NCBI RefSeq assembly: GCF_007830435.1
Contig: NZ_VLLC01000002.1
Coordinates: 62,001 to 126,000 of the forward strand
Direction of reading: 5' to 3'
Source: Desulfobotulus alkaliphilus
GTDB lineage: Bacteria > Desulfobacterota > Desulfobacteria > Desulfobacterales > ASO4-4
Length of the DNA stretch: 64,000 nucleotides
Below are positions 1 through 9,087 of the stretch, in pieces. How positions within the stretch are numbered: position 1 is the stretch's first letter; every line of letters starts with the position of its first letter. The notes beneath the pieces are model-generated. The model saw only the letters and a list, made by a program, of their open reading frames with translations. It was not told the DNA's origin and ran no database searches. The position numbers and the translations under genes are program-made.

Positions 1-1691
1 GCGGCATTCTGGGAGATGGCAATGCGGGCGAAAGGCTGGCCCATGTCATGAAACTTGCCGGATGGGATCAGATCAATATCACAGGCCGGTGTGAAAGCCC
101 CTCCTATCTGTATATCCATGAAGATGAGGTTTCCCTGATTCCCTGCCCGGAATACTGGGGGACGGACACCTGGGAATTCACCGATGCCATGCGCAATACC
201 CACGACAGGGATATCAGTGTTGCCTGCATTGGTCAGGCAGGAGAATGCCTTGTGCGTTTTGCCTCTGTGATTGTGGATAAATACGCATCCGCCGCCAGAG
301 GTGCCGGGGCTGTCATGGGCTCCAAAAATCTCAAGGGCATCGTGGTCCGGGGAAACAGGAAGGTGAAGCTTGCCGATCCTGAAACCTTTAAAGCCCTTGC
401 CAAGGAAGACAGAAATTTCTTTAAAACAGATCCCTTCCAAAAGGGCGTTGCCTCCTGCATCGGCTCCCACCACGGTATCCTCAACTGGTTTCCGGGCTAC
501 CGCAATTACGAGGACTTCTGGGACAGAAGCAAGATCCCTGCGGCCATCCAGCCCGAAGCCTTCAAGGAATATGAGGTCCGCCGCACGGGCTGCAGAAACT
601 GTACGGTACAGTGCAAGAACCGCTTTGAAATTCCCAAAGGCCCCAGAGCCGGAGAGCAGGGCGAGGCCATGGAGTATGAATGCGTTTTCTGCCTCGGCAC
701 CAACTGCGGCATCACAGACCCCGTGGTGATCATGGAAATGGAAAACCTCTGCGACCGTTACGGCATGGATGTCATTGCCGCAGGCAACACCATGGCCATG
801 GTCAAGGATCTTTTCAATATGGGCGACATCACCCCTGAAGATACGGGGGGGCTGGATCTCTCATGGGAAAACGCCGAAGATCAGGTGGAACTGCTGCACA
901 GAACCGCCCTGCGGCAGGGTTTTGGCAACATTGTGGCAGAAGGCCTTTACCTTGGGGCAAAGATTCTCGGAAAAAGGGCCATGGATGTCTGCTACCACGT
1001 CAAAGGCCTTTCCAGAGGCCCTTATAAAGCGGGGATGTTTGCCCTTGCCCACGCCACCAGCACCCGGGGTGCCGACCATCTCAGGGGACGGAGCTGGGCC
1101 TATGGAGAAAATGACGGCGATCTTTTTTCTAAACTGAAAAGCGAAGGCCGTCTTCCCAGAGATATGGACACAAACCCCGTATCCGCCCTCATCGTCTCCG
1201 AAAGGGCCTGTACCCTTGCGGACTGCATCGGCCGCTGCAAGGGGGCTGTCAATTCCTGGAGCTGTGCTGTCCCCCTTGTGAATCAGTATCCCCTCATGGA
1301 AGGGCTGGCCCGGCTCATGACCGCAGCCACGGGCCTTCCCTACACGGAAGAACGCCTGAGCGCAGCGGCAGACCGGGTCTATCTTCTGGAAAAGGCCTTT
1401 AACATACGGTGCGGAACCCGCAGGCAGGATGACAGGCTGGTATTGCACAAGGATCTTCTGGGAACAGAGGAGGCTGCAAAGGAGCAGGAAAAGCACGAAG
1501 CCATGCTCACGGCCTATTATGAAGCCTCCGGTCAGGACAGGGAGACGGGAATTCCCACCCGCAGAAAACTGGAAGAGCTGGAGCTGGCCTTTGTGGCCGA
1601 TACCCTTGAAAAAGAGCTGCCCCTTAACCCATGGGACGGCCCGAAACCCTGGCCCCTGGATGCCTATCCCTCAGGCGTAAAAAGGGTATAG
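1..1691 (+). CDS. Aldehyde:ferredoxin oxidoreductase, C-terminal part (partial)
   Basis: Tungsten-pterin enzyme family that oxidises aldehydes to carboxylic acids with ferredoxin as acceptor, in the cytoplasm of anaerobes. The reading frame is open from the window edge: codons before the first ATG at 48 read GILGDGNAGERLAHV, a typical internal AOR stretch, so the gene begins upstream and the ATG at 48 is not the start. The [4Fe-4S] ligands are visible as CRNCTVQC about 180 residues after that ATG, and a later cysteine lies in CIGRCKG. The three downstream genes run in the same direction, but the gap of about 50 bases and their sensory character do not prove a shared operon. The family is certain; the substrate cannot be read from sequence. 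Confidence 0.9.
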   Translation, partial: GILGDGNAGERLAHVMKLAGWDQINITGRCESPSYLYIHEDEVSLIPCPEYWGTDTWEFTDAMRNTHDRDISVACIGQAGECLVRFASVIVDKYASAARGAGAVMGSKNLKGIVVRGNRKVKLADPETFKALAKEDRNFFKTDPFQKGVASCIGSHHGILNWFPGYRNYEDFWDRSKIPAAIQPEAFKEYEVRRTGCRNCTVQCKNRFEIPKGPRAGEQGEAMEYECVFCLGTNCGITDPVVIMEMENLCDRYGMDVIAAGNTMAMVKDLFNMGDITPEDTGGLDLSWENAEDQVELLHRTALRQGFGNIVAEGLYLGAKILGKRAMDVCYHVKGLSRGPYKAGMFALAHATSTRGADHLRGRSWAYGENDGDLFSKLKSEGRLPRDMDTNPVSALIVSERACTLADCIGRCKGAVNSWSCAVPLVNQYPLMEGLARLMTAATGLPYTEERLSAAADRVYLLEKAFNIRCGTRRQDDRLVLHKDLLGTEEAAKEQEKHEAMLTAYYEASGQDRETGIPTRRKLEELELAFVADTLEKELPLNPWDGPKPWPLDAYPSGVKRV

Positions 1692-1744
1692 TTTTTCAGG
1701 CAGGGGTCTTGTGTCCCTGCACCCCGAAAGGACATGCATTTTCC

Positions 1745-2005
1745 ATGGACCATCCTGTGAAACCTGTACAAACCCTCACCCTCTGCATGGGAAGTTCCTG
1801 CTTTTCCAAGGGAAACAATCTGAATGCGGCAGCCATTGAAAACTTTATCCGGGAAAACGAACTCACAGAAACCATCAGCATACAGGGCTGTCTCTGTGAG
1901 CAGCAGTGCAAAAACGGCCCGAATATCAGAATTGGTGACGAGCTGATTCAGGGCGTTCAGCCGGGAATGCTCCATGATCTTCTGGCCCATAAAATCAGGC
2001 GGTAA
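1745..2005 (+). CDS. [2Fe-2S] thioredoxin-like ferredoxin
   Basis: Small redox protein of 86 residues with the NuoE/Shethna-type thioredoxin-fold [2Fe-2S] pattern: CMGSSC near residue 13 and CLCEQQC near residue 49, giving the four ligands. An ATG at 1745 is chosen because a GAAAGGA stretch lies about 12 bases upstream; the frame is open further upstream but that part overlaps the end of the AOR gene. It ends 5 bases before the hydrogenase-like gene, so the two are surely cotranscribed. Such small subunits pass electrons to or from [FeFe]-hydrogenases; here it probably feeds the sensory hydrogenase downstream, which is an inference from position. Confidence 0.8.
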   Translation: MDHPVKPVQTLTLCMGSSCFSKGNNLNAAAIENFIRENELTETISIQGCLCEQQCKNGPNIRIGDELIQGVQPGMLHDLLAHKIRR

Positions 2006-2010
2006 AATCC

Positions 2011-3834
2011 ATGACTCGACTAAAAAGCCCCATTTATACGGAAAAAACCCGCTGTCAGGACTGTTATAAATGTATCCGGGAATGCCCCGTCAAAGCCATC
2101 CGTGTGGAAAAGGGACACGCCATCATCATCCCGGAACAGTGCGTACTTTGCGGTCACTGCGTTGTGGCCTGCCCCGCCCAGGCCAAAAAAGTGCGGGATG
2201 ACCTGCCCCAGGCCCGGCAGATTCTGAAACTCAAACCAAGGGTCATTGCATCCCTGGCACCTTCCTTTGCCGCAGTATATCCGGACCTTGAACCGGGCCA
2301 GCTCATTTCGGCCATCAAAGCCCTTGGTTTTTACGGTGTTTCAGAAACCGCCATCGGTGCGGATCTGGTTTCCGCAAAAATCGCCTGTGACCTGTCCATG
2401 GCGGCAAACATCCCTGATGCCGGCCCAAAGGATCACATGGAAAGGCTCTACGGATACCGGGTGCAGTTCCGCTCCCAGGAATCCGCAGGGGAAAAAAACT
2501 CCCTTCAACGACAAAAACTCTTTTTATCATCGGCCTGCCCGGTACTTGTGGAATTCATCAAACACTACATACCCGAACTCAACCCCTGCATCACGGACTG
2601 TGCCTCTCCCCTGCTGGCCCATGCCAGATATCTGAAGGAAAAATACGGAGAAGAAACAGGCATTGTTTTCATCGGACCCTGTATTGCCAAAAAAAGGGAG
2701 GCCGACACCTGGGATGAGCTGGACGCTGCCATTTCCTTTACGGACTTGAACCGCTGGCTTGAGGACGAAGGCATTCATCCGTCTGACCGCAAATCAGCCA
2801 AAGACACCTTTATCCCGCTAAAGGCAGCCAAGGGAAGCCTTTATCCCATTGAAGGCGGCATGATCGCATCCATCCGCAAATATGCCACCATCCGGAATGC
2901 GCATATGATGAGTGTCACAGGACTCAAGGAGATACGAAAGACCCTTGAGGGCCTCAGCCCGGAGGCACTTTCCGCTCCCATTTTCATGGAGCTTCTTTCC
3001 TGCCCCGGTGGCTGCATCAACGGCCCCGGCGTCTGCAACGATACCCTGAGGGCTTTCCGGAGAATCCGGCTTCTCGATTATGCCAGTAAAGCCAGAAACA
3101 CCCTCAGCGAAAAAATGCCGGATATGCAGGGTACCCTGCCCGTGGAAAGAATTGTCCCCTCTGAGCATTCCGATGACGACATTCAGGCCGCCCTGAAACA
3201 GATCGGTAAACGCACCCTTCAGGATGCCCTGAACTGCGGAAGCTGCGGCTATGATACCTGCAAGGCCTTTGCCGCAGCCATGCTGGAGAACCGGGCCGAA
3301 AAAACCATGTGCCTTTCCTACATGAAAACCCTTGCCCAGAACAAGGCCAACGGACTCATCCGGGCCATACCCGCAGGGGTTGTCATCTGTGACAGCCAGC
3401 TCAAGATTATTGAATGCAACAGATACTTTGCCAACATGATGGGAGAAGATGTGCTTTCCATGTTTGAAGTCCGTCCCGGCATGGAAGGTGCCAGCCTTGA
3501 AAAAATCACAGACCTTGCCCGTTATTTCAAGGATGTGATTGATCTCAACGGGCTGGATCTTGTGAACAGGGAAGTCCGGGAAGGAAAAAAAATCTTCCAT
3601 CTGACCATCTTTTCCATAGAAAAGGGGGAAAGCGCCTGCGGTGTCCTGCAGGATGTGACAGCACCCCAGATCCAGAAATCAAGGGTCATTGATGAAACAA
3701 GGCGGGTCATCAACAAAAACCTGAAAGTAGTTCAGAAAATTGCCTTCCTTCTGGGCGAAAATGCCGCTGAAACCGAAGCCATACTGAATTCTGTGATAGA
3801 ATCCTTTTCAGGGGATGAGGACAGGGACCTATGA
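2011..3834 (+). CDS. Sensory-type [FeFe]-hydrogenase with PAS-like domain (HydS/group C-like)
   Basis: 607 residues. An N-terminal 2x[4Fe-4S] ferredoxin domain (C15-C25 and C44-C54) is followed by a [FeFe]-hydrogenase H-cluster domain. The three H-cluster motifs are present but altered: L1 reads SSACP (A175, C176), so the cysteine that relays protons in catalytic enzymes is alanine; L2 reads FIGPCIAKK (C224); L3 reads SCPGGCINGPG (C331, C335). A further Fe-S motif CGSCGYDTC lies near residue 410 and a PAS-like domain from about 445 to 560. This alanine substitution and the added PAS domain are known from regulatory (group C) hydrogenases. The gene overlaps the phosphatase gene by ATGA, fitting a hydrogen or redox sensor that controls it. 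Maturation genes are not in the window. Confidence 0.88.
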   Translation: MTRLKSPIYTEKTRCQDCYKCIRECPVKAIRVEKGHAIIIPEQCVLCGHCVVACPAQAKKVRDDLPQARQILKLKPRVIASLAPSFAAVYPDLEPGQLISAIKALGFYGVSETAIGADLVSAKIACDLSMAANIPDAGPKDHMERLYGYRVQFRSQESAGEKNSLQRQKLFLSSACPVLVEFIKHYIPELNPCITDCASPLLAHARYLKEKYGEETGIVFIGPCIAKKREADTWDELDAAISFTDLNRWLEDEGIHPSDRKSAKDTFIPLKAAKGSLYPIEGGMIASIRKYATIRNAHMMSVTGLKEIRKTLEGLSPEALSAPIFMELLSCPGGCINGPGVCNDTLRAFRRIRLLDYASKARNTLSEKMPDMQGTLPVERIVPSEHSDDDIQAALKQIGKRTLQDALNCGSCGYDTCKAFAAAMLENRAEKTMCLSYMKTLAQNKANGLIRAIPAGVVICDSQLKIIECNRYFANMMGEDVLSMFEVRPGMEGASLEKITDLARYFKDVIDLNGLDLVNREVREGKKIFHLTIFSIEKGESACGVLQDVTAPQIQKSRVIDETRRVINKNLKVVQKIAFLLGENAAETEAILNSVIESFSGDEDRDL

Positions 3835-5060
3835 TCCATATGCCCGCAGGTGAAAGCTTTATCGAGGTGGATCATCATCAGATTTTTAAACACAGGGAAG
3901 GCGCCGGAGGTGACACCTTTTTGTCCCAGAAAAATGAAAGCGACGGCAGGGTGATCACCGTCCTTTCCGATGGTCTTGGCTCCGGCGTCAAGGCCGGTGT
4001 GCTTTCCACCCTCACGGCCACCATGGCACTGAAGTTTGTGGCCTCCAACATCCCCATCAAAGGGGCAGCCAAGACCATCATGAACACCCTGCCTGTCTGC
4101 AGGCTGCGCCAAATCAGTTATGCCACCTTTACCATTGTGGACATTGAACCGGGGCTGCAGGTAAGGATGATGGAGTTTGATAATCCGGGCTACCTTCTTA
4201 TCCGGGACAATCAGCCCATGACCCCTGAAAAAAACGCCATCATTATTGAAAGAAAAAATAAAAAGTCCGGCCCTCCCCAGAATGCCACCATGTTTTATTC
4301 CAGTTATCAGGCCCTGCCCGGAGACCGGCTGGTCTTTTTCTCCGATGGCGTCACCCAGTCCGGCATGGGAAGCAAGGGCTTTCCCTTTGGCTGGGGAGAA
4401 GAGAGGGTGAAGGATTTCATACTGGAAAAAATCCGCACAACACCTTCTGTCAGTGCGCGGGAACTGGCCCGGTCCATTGTGCAGCAGGCGCTTTTTCATG
4501 ATCAGTATCAGGCAAAGGATGACATCACCTGCGGTGTCATCTACATCCGCAGCCCGAGGGATCTGCTCATTGTCACAGGCCCCCCCATGAATCCGGACCA
4601 TGACAGCGAAATGGTGAGGCAGTTCACCGCCTTCAGCGGATCGAGAATTATCGCAGGCGGCACCACGGCAGGCATTATATCCCGTCAGCTCGGCAAAACC
4701 TGCAGGACGGATATTAAGAATCTGGATCCTGTCATTCCGCCGGTCTCGGAAATGGAAGGTGCCGATCTGGTGACCGAAGGAATCATCACCCTTGGCAGGG
4801 TGGCGGAAATTCTGGAACAGCGGACCAACATCGTCACCGGTACCATTGCTTCCAGTGGCAGGCAGAATGCGGCCGACCGGATCATTGAAATGATCATCAA
4901 CCATGACCGGATTGTTTTTCTGGTGGGCACGAAAATCAACGAAGCCCACCAGGATCCCAATATGCCCGTGGGGCTTGAAATACGAAGGAACATCGTTAAA
5001 AAAATTCAGGGCCTTCTTACGGAACATTACCTCAAAGAGGTCAGCATCCACTACCTTTAG
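3831..5060 (+). CDS. SpoIIE/PP2C-type serine phosphatase coupled to the sensory hydrogenase
   Basis: 409 residues. The N-terminal ~240 residues are a PP2C-like SpoIIE domain: metal-binding motifs are DGLGSG near residue 45, FFSDGVTQSG near residue 168 and KDDITCG near residue 228. The remaining ~165 residues form an extra domain I do not recognise. The start ATG overlaps the hydrogenase stop (ATGA), indicating translational coupling. In the group C hydrogenase neighbourhoods I know, a phosphatase or kinase of this kind is the expected output partner, so the likely job is to change protein phosphorylation in response to H2 or redox state. The target protein is not visible here. The gene converges on the minus-strand gene ending 3 bases away, with no obvious terminator between them. 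Confidence 0.85.
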   Translation: MIHMPAGESFIEVDHHQIFKHREGAGGDTFLSQKNESDGRVITVLSDGLGSGVKAGVLSTLTATMALKFVASNIPIKGAAKTIMNTLPVCRLRQISYATFTIVDIEPGLQVRMMEFDNPGYLLIRDNQPMTPEKNAIIIERKNKKSGPPQNATMFYSSYQALPGDRLVFFSDGVTQSGMGSKGFPFGWGEERVKDFILEKIRTTPSVSARELARSIVQQALFHDQYQAKDDITCGVIYIRSPRDLLIVTGPPMNPDHDSEMVRQFTAFSGSRIIAGGTTAGIISRQLGKTCRTDIKNLDPVIPPVSEMEGADLVTEGIITLGRVAEILEQRTNIVTGTIASSGRQNAADRIIEMIINHDRIVFLVGTKINEAHQDPNMPVGLEIRRNIVKKIQGLLTEHYLKEVSIHYL

Positions 5061-5062
5061 GT

Positions 5063-5926
5063 TCAGGCAAGGGGTGCCGTGCCTGTCAGGCGCACGGCCC
5101 TGTCATGGATTTCCATCACTTTTTTCGCTTGAGAAAGAACCCCTTTTTTTCCGAACTCGCCGATAAAATCACAGATTCTGAATCCTTCATCCTTTTGCCG
5201 GTAGATTTCCTGCCAGCTTCTGTATTCCCTTTCCCTTGCCTCATCTTCCCAGGGAAAGGCCGAAGGCGGTTTCGGAGAGCCGCATCGCCAGGGTTTGGAA
5301 GTCAGCCTTGCCCGGAAACACGCCTGCTTTCGGGTCAGCACCTGATACAGGGGATCGGCATTCAGGTCTTTCAGTATTTTTTCCGTTTCCTCTGAGGCGG
5401 GGACAAAAAGTTTTCCCGTAAACAGGAGGCGCAGCCCTTCCTTTGTTCTGTAAAGGCGAAAAGCATAGTCCGGATTCAGCCGTGACCATTCCTTTACGGA
5501 AGCAATGGCTTTCTGGACAGGATCTTCCTTCTTTTCAGCAATGCTCCGGCCAAAGAAAAGACTGCGCAGCCATTCCAGAAAGCCCGCAGACTCAGCCTTG
5601 GGAAAATCCACATCCACAAAGAGCACCTGCGAACAATTCAGAACACTGGCACCGTAGCGGTTGCGGGTGATCACTGCTATCCGCTCCTCTCCGTCAAAAA
5701 TCTCCTCAAGGATCTCCTCTTTGACGGGCATGTCATGGTATTCGTAATGATCCGGCCTTTCACCGCCCAGCAGACGGTTAAAGATGCGTCCGGCTCTGGC
5801 TGCGGCCTCCTTTGCCGCCTCTGCCGGAGAAACAAAGGACCAGCCCGAAGCCGTTATGCTGTGGGACTGGCCATGGGCATCTTTCATTTCATGGCTTTTT
5901 TTTACCCAGTAAGGTGGAATTTTCAT
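5063..5926 (-). CDS. Conserved protein of unknown function
   Basis: 287 residues from ATG 5926, chosen because GGAGGG lies 5 bases upstream; a longer frame from 5947 would include that ribosome site. No signal peptide or membrane segment. Conserved-looking blocks are ITRNRYGASVLN followed by the acidic strand FVDVDF, then YRTKEGLRLL, and near the C-terminus CFRARLTSKPWRCG. I recall this set of blocks from a widespread bacterial family annotated only as hypothetical. The acidic strand and the Cys/Arg-rich block hint at a metal or nucleotide active site, but no function can be assigned. It is divergent from the next gene at 6010. Confidence 0.7.
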   Translation of the reverse strand: MKIPPYWVKKSHEMKDAHGQSHSITASGWSFVSPAEAAKEAAARAGRIFNRLLGGERPDHYEYHDMPVKEEILEEIFDGEERIAVITRNRYGASVLNCSQVLFVDVDFPKAESAGFLEWLRSLFFGRSIAEKKEDPVQKAIASVKEWSRLNPDYAFRLYRTKEGLRLLFTGKLFVPASEETEKILKDLNADPLYQVLTRKQACFRARLTSKPWRCGSPKPPSAFPWEDEAREREYRSWQEIYRQKDEGFRICDFIGEFGKKGVLSQAKKVMEIHDRAVRLTGTAPLA

Positions 5927-6009
5927 TTTTACCCTCCATAAATGCAAGAATACATGCCATACTCACAACCCGGAAGAAGCCTGTTCTCTTTTATAACAAT
6001 GGAGCCTGA

Positions 6010-7743
6010 ATGATGAAAAAAAATCTGATCCTGTTTATCCTTCTTATTTTCAGCGCTACGGGCTTTGCCGCCTGGTATCTCATGAAACAACCGGACCCGG
6101 CGGACGGCCCCCATCTGGCCTCTGTGCTGCCTGCGGACACCCTTTTGCTTTTGCGCATCAATCATGCCGAAAAACAGATGGAAGAACTCAGAAACAGCCC
6201 GCTGGCAAAGGCCATTGAAGGCATGGATCTGGAAGCCAGCCTTGAAAGGGCAGGCTTTCCCTACCTGATTCCCGATGGAATGAGAAACTACCGGGAATGG
6301 CTTTCTTCAAAGTGGAACCAGAAAATCTTTAACAGCATTTTCGGCAGGGAAGCGGCTCTGGCCATTCTGCCGGAAGCCCTGGCGTTTATGACGCCCTACG
6401 CAGAACCTGAAGATATGCTTAAGGGAATCGCCATCATAGCACGACCTGTACAGGGAGCTGCCCTTGCTTCCTTTATCAGCCCCTGGGCCCCCGGCCTCGA
6501 TGTTTCAGAAATTGCCCCCCACGGAAATACAAAAATACGGCAGATCACCCTTGCAAACGGCATGGCGCTTTTTACCAGCGACAGAGAAGGTCTTATGCTG
6601 GGAGCCTTTCATCTGGAAACACTGAAGCGTATGCTGGATGCTTCTTCGGGCAGCATTGCCTCGCTGGAAAACAATAAAAACTTCAACGCCATGGAAAAAG
6701 CCCTGGACGATGGGCCAAGAACCCTTTCCTTTTATGGGGATCTGGCCACAGCCCTCCCCCTTGTGGATGCAAAGCTCGCCTCTTTTGCCGAAGCCGATGA
6801 TGTGAACGACTGGAATGATATCAGAAAAATGCTTCAGGGGTTTAAAAATTTCGGATATGCAAGATTCAATGAGGGTACAGAAGTCAGAAGATCCCTTGGC
6901 AGAGCAGGCATGGACAAAAAAGAGATGGACCCTGCTCTTCTGGCACTGCTGGAAAGACCCGCACGCAAACCAGAGCCTCTGTGGATGGCTCCTCCGGAAA
7001 CGGAGCTTTTTTTCTGGGACGGCAGCTTTGACCTTGAGTATACCATCCAGTCCGTTCTTGAAGATCCTGAAGATCAGGCGGCCTTTCGCGGGGCCTTCGA
7101 GATGCAGACCGGCATCCTCTTTGAGGATCTCATCCACAGCCTGGGCCATGAAATGGCTTTCATCATGACAGAAGCTGATGAGGATAGCGTATTCCCTCTG
7201 CCCCGACTCGCCATCATGCTGGAGAGCCCGTCCCCTGACATTCTCACAAGCCTCATGCAGAACCTCGTCAACAAGACAGAAGCCACCTTTGGGATCCCTC
7301 TTCAGCTTCAGCCCCACAGCATAGGGAATGTTGAAATCACACAGGTTCAGATTCCCATGGGGGAAGACATTCAGCCCGGCTGGGCAACCATGGGCAGATA
7401 TTTCGTTTTTGCCCTGCACTGGGAAAGCATTGCGGACATGGTCCGGGCGGAAAGTTCCGGCAACAATCTGGTTTCCGATGCGCTGTTTCAGTCTGTGGAT
7501 AAGGGTTTAAGCGGAAAAAACAAATCTGTTACCTATGTCCGGTCCGAAGCCCTTATGGATACGGTTCTCGCCATGGCCATGTGGCAGGCAACCAATCTTG
7601 CAGGCGGCAACACCCATGTGCTGGTATCCGAGATCCTTGCGCCAGTTCTGGAAGGCCTGAAAATGTACAGGGCCTCCGGCAGTCGGGGGTATACGGAAAA
7701 GGATGATGTCGTTTTCCAGACCTTCACCCATATCCGGAAATAA
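6010..7743 (+). CDS. Membrane-anchored conserved protein, DUF3352-like
   Basis: 577 residues. One N-terminal hydrophobic segment (about residues 5-23) acts as an uncleaved anchor or signal; the rest is a large periplasmic domain opening with LPADTLLLLRI, a style of start seen in DUF3352-type proteins of unknown function. ATG at 6010 and 6013 both follow GGAG at 6001; the choice changes one residue. No catalytic motif was found. The gene is followed by a hairpin and a convergent bacterioferritin gene. Function unknown; a periplasmic structural or stress role would be a guess. Confidence 0.7.
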   Translation: MMKKNLILFILLIFSATGFAAWYLMKQPDPADGPHLASVLPADTLLLLRINHAEKQMEELRNSPLAKAIEGMDLEASLERAGFPYLIPDGMRNYREWLSSKWNQKIFNSIFGREAALAILPEALAFMTPYAEPEDMLKGIAIIARPVQGAALASFISPWAPGLDVSEIAPHGNTKIRQITLANGMALFTSDREGLMLGAFHLETLKRMLDASSGSIASLENNKNFNAMEKALDDGPRTLSFYGDLATALPLVDAKLASFAEADDVNDWNDIRKMLQGFKNFGYARFNEGTEVRRSLGRAGMDKKEMDPALLALLERPARKPEPLWMAPPETELFFWDGSFDLEYTIQSVLEDPEDQAAFRGAFEMQTGILFEDLIHSLGHEMAFIMTEADEDSVFPLPRLAIMLESPSPDILTSLMQNLVNKTEATFGIPLQLQPHSIGNVEITQVQIPMGEDIQPGWATMGRYFVFALHWESIADMVRAESSGNNLVSDALFQSVDKGLSGKNKSVTYVRSEALMDTVLAMAMWQATNLAGGNTHVLVSEILAPVLEGLKMYRASGSRGYTEKDDVVFQTFTHIRK

Positions 7744-7776
7744 AAAACCAAAGGAGCCCCGATGCAAAGGGGCTCC
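7742..7776 (-). terminator. Intrinsic terminator of the bacterioferritin gene
   Basis: A perfect 8-bp stem (GGAGCCCC / GGGGCTCC) with an 8-base loop. Read on the minus strand it is followed by TTTGGTTTTTT, a usable U-tract. On the plus strand no T-run follows, so it mainly ends transcription coming from 8341. Confidence 0.75.
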
Positions 7777-7798
7777 CTGAAATCCCTCTGTCCCGACC

Positions 7799-8341
7799 TC
7801 AGGCAAAGCCACCCTGTGCAGCAATAAATCCGCCGGACATGGTGCCCGTTTCCGCAGGTGTACCTGCAATCCGTGCCAGATAGGCAGCCCCCAGCCTTTT
7901 AATGTGATCATTCACATTATCAAAATAATTGAAATGGGCCTGCTCTTCCTCGATAATGGTTTCAAAAAGCTTCATGCTGATGGCATCACCGTTTTCCCGG
8001 CAGACCAGCAGGAACTGATTGTAAGCATCAAGGGCCTCGTCCTCCGTATCGGCGTCAAAGGCAAAAATAACCTCAACCTCCTGCCCCCTTTCCACGCCGC
8101 CTGCGGGTGTCACCGTAGGCTCTCCACCCAGCTCTTTGATGCGTTCGGCAAACATTTCCGCATGGCGCATCTCATCAATGGCAATGAGCTTCAGCTTAGC
8201 CGCCAGCTCGCCAAAATCCCTGTCATCCAGATTGTAGTGCTGGTTCATATACTGGTGAATGGCCTGCAGCTCCATGCCCCGAGCCTGATTCAGAACCTCA
8301 ATCACCTTTGCCCGTCTTTCTTCCTTGGTGCCCTGTACCAT
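7799..8341 (-). CDS. Bacterioferritin-family (ferritin-like) protein
   Basis: 180 residues from ATG 8341, supported by GGAGG 6 bases upstream; the longer frame to 8470 runs into the neighbouring gene. Four-helix ferritin-like fold with di-iron residues visible as E in GMELQAIHQY, ExxH in DEMRHAEMF and ExxxH in EEEQAHFNYFD. The first part resembles the bacterioferritin comigrating or DPS-like group used for iron storage and oxygen protection in anaerobes. A glycine-rich tail (about 20 residues) extends beyond the usual length of about 158. The upstream isochorismatase-like gene is on the same strand, about 120 bases away. Confidence 0.85.
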   Translation of the reverse strand: MVQGTKEERRAKVIEVLNQARGMELQAIHQYMNQHYNLDDRDFGELAAKLKLIAIDEMRHAEMFAERIKELGGEPTVTPAGGVERGQEVEVIFAFDADTEDEALDAYNQFLLVCRENGDAISMKLFETIIEEEQAHFNYFDNVNDHIKRLGAAYLARIAGTPAETGTMSGGFIAAQGGFA

Positions 8342-8460
8342 ATTATCCTCCAGAGTTGGGGTTATGCAAAGCCGCTCCTGTGCGGGAAACATCATGAAGG
8401 GGAGCATAGCATGAAGCCGGAGGAAATAAAAAGCCTTCTCCTGCAGCAGGATTGTTTCAA

Positions 8461-9036
8461 TCAAAGGCACTCCCGGATAAAGCGGCCCGCTTCAACACAG
8501 GAGACACCCATGGCCGCAATGTCCCGGATATTGGCTTCAGCCACATCGCTGCTCCGGGCGGACGTAGCATCCACAATACTGGTGACGCGATAATCAAAGG
8601 CCAGAGCATCAAAAATCGTGGTGCGGATGCATACGGGCCACTGGGTTCCACAGATCACAAGATGATTCACGCCAAGGCGGCGCAGAATAAAATCCAGTTC
8701 CGTCTGCATGAAGGCGCTGAAACGGCGCTTCACCAGCACATATTCATTTGCAAGGGGAGTAAGTTCATCCACTATCTCCGCCCCTTCCGTTCCCGGTACG
8801 GCAAAGCCCGGCCCCCCGGTGAAATACTTCTCCCGGATGCCTTCCACGTCCACGCCATCGGCCCTGTGGTGGCGGATCACATGGATTACCGGAAGCCCCC
8901 TGACACGGAAAGCCTCCAGAAGCTCCCCTATGCGGGGCAGGGTTTCTGCGGCACCGCCAATGCATAAAGGTGCATTCGGCAGCACAAAATCCTTTTGCAT
9001 ATCAATGATCATCAGGGCGTATTTTTCAGAAATCAT
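8461..9036 (-). CDS. Isochorismatase-family cysteine hydrolase
   Basis: 191 residues; start ATG 9036 with GGGAGG 6 bases upstream. The catalytic triad of the family can be placed: Asp in MIIDMQKDF (residue 12), Lys in VLVKRRFSAF and Cys in GTQWPVCIRTT. Members hydrolyse amides such as nicotinamide, or isochorismate; the sequence does not allow a choice. The RRFSAF block and the TQWPVC segment are more like nicotinamidase-related proteins of unknown substrate. Same strand as the bacterioferritin and the TOPRIM/ATPase pair but separated from both by gaps. Confidence 0.85.
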   Translation of the reverse strand: MISEKYALMIIDMQKDFVLPNAPLCIGGAAETLPRIGELLEAFRVRGLPVIHVIRHHRADGVDVEGIREKYFTGGPGFAVPGTEGAEIVDELTPLANEYVLVKRRFSAFMQTELDFILRRLGVNHLVICGTQWPVCIRTTIFDALAFDYRVTSIVDATSARSSDVAEANIRDIAAMGVSCVEAGRFIRECL

Positions 9037-9087
9037 TCCTTCCTCCCAAAGACTTTATTCCCATACGGTATGGATGAGTAAACATTC

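Noticed and set aside
1631-1744. Longer version of the [2Fe-2S] protein starting at 1631
   Set aside because: It would overlap the AOR gene and add an unrelated tail; the ATG at 1745 fits the family start.
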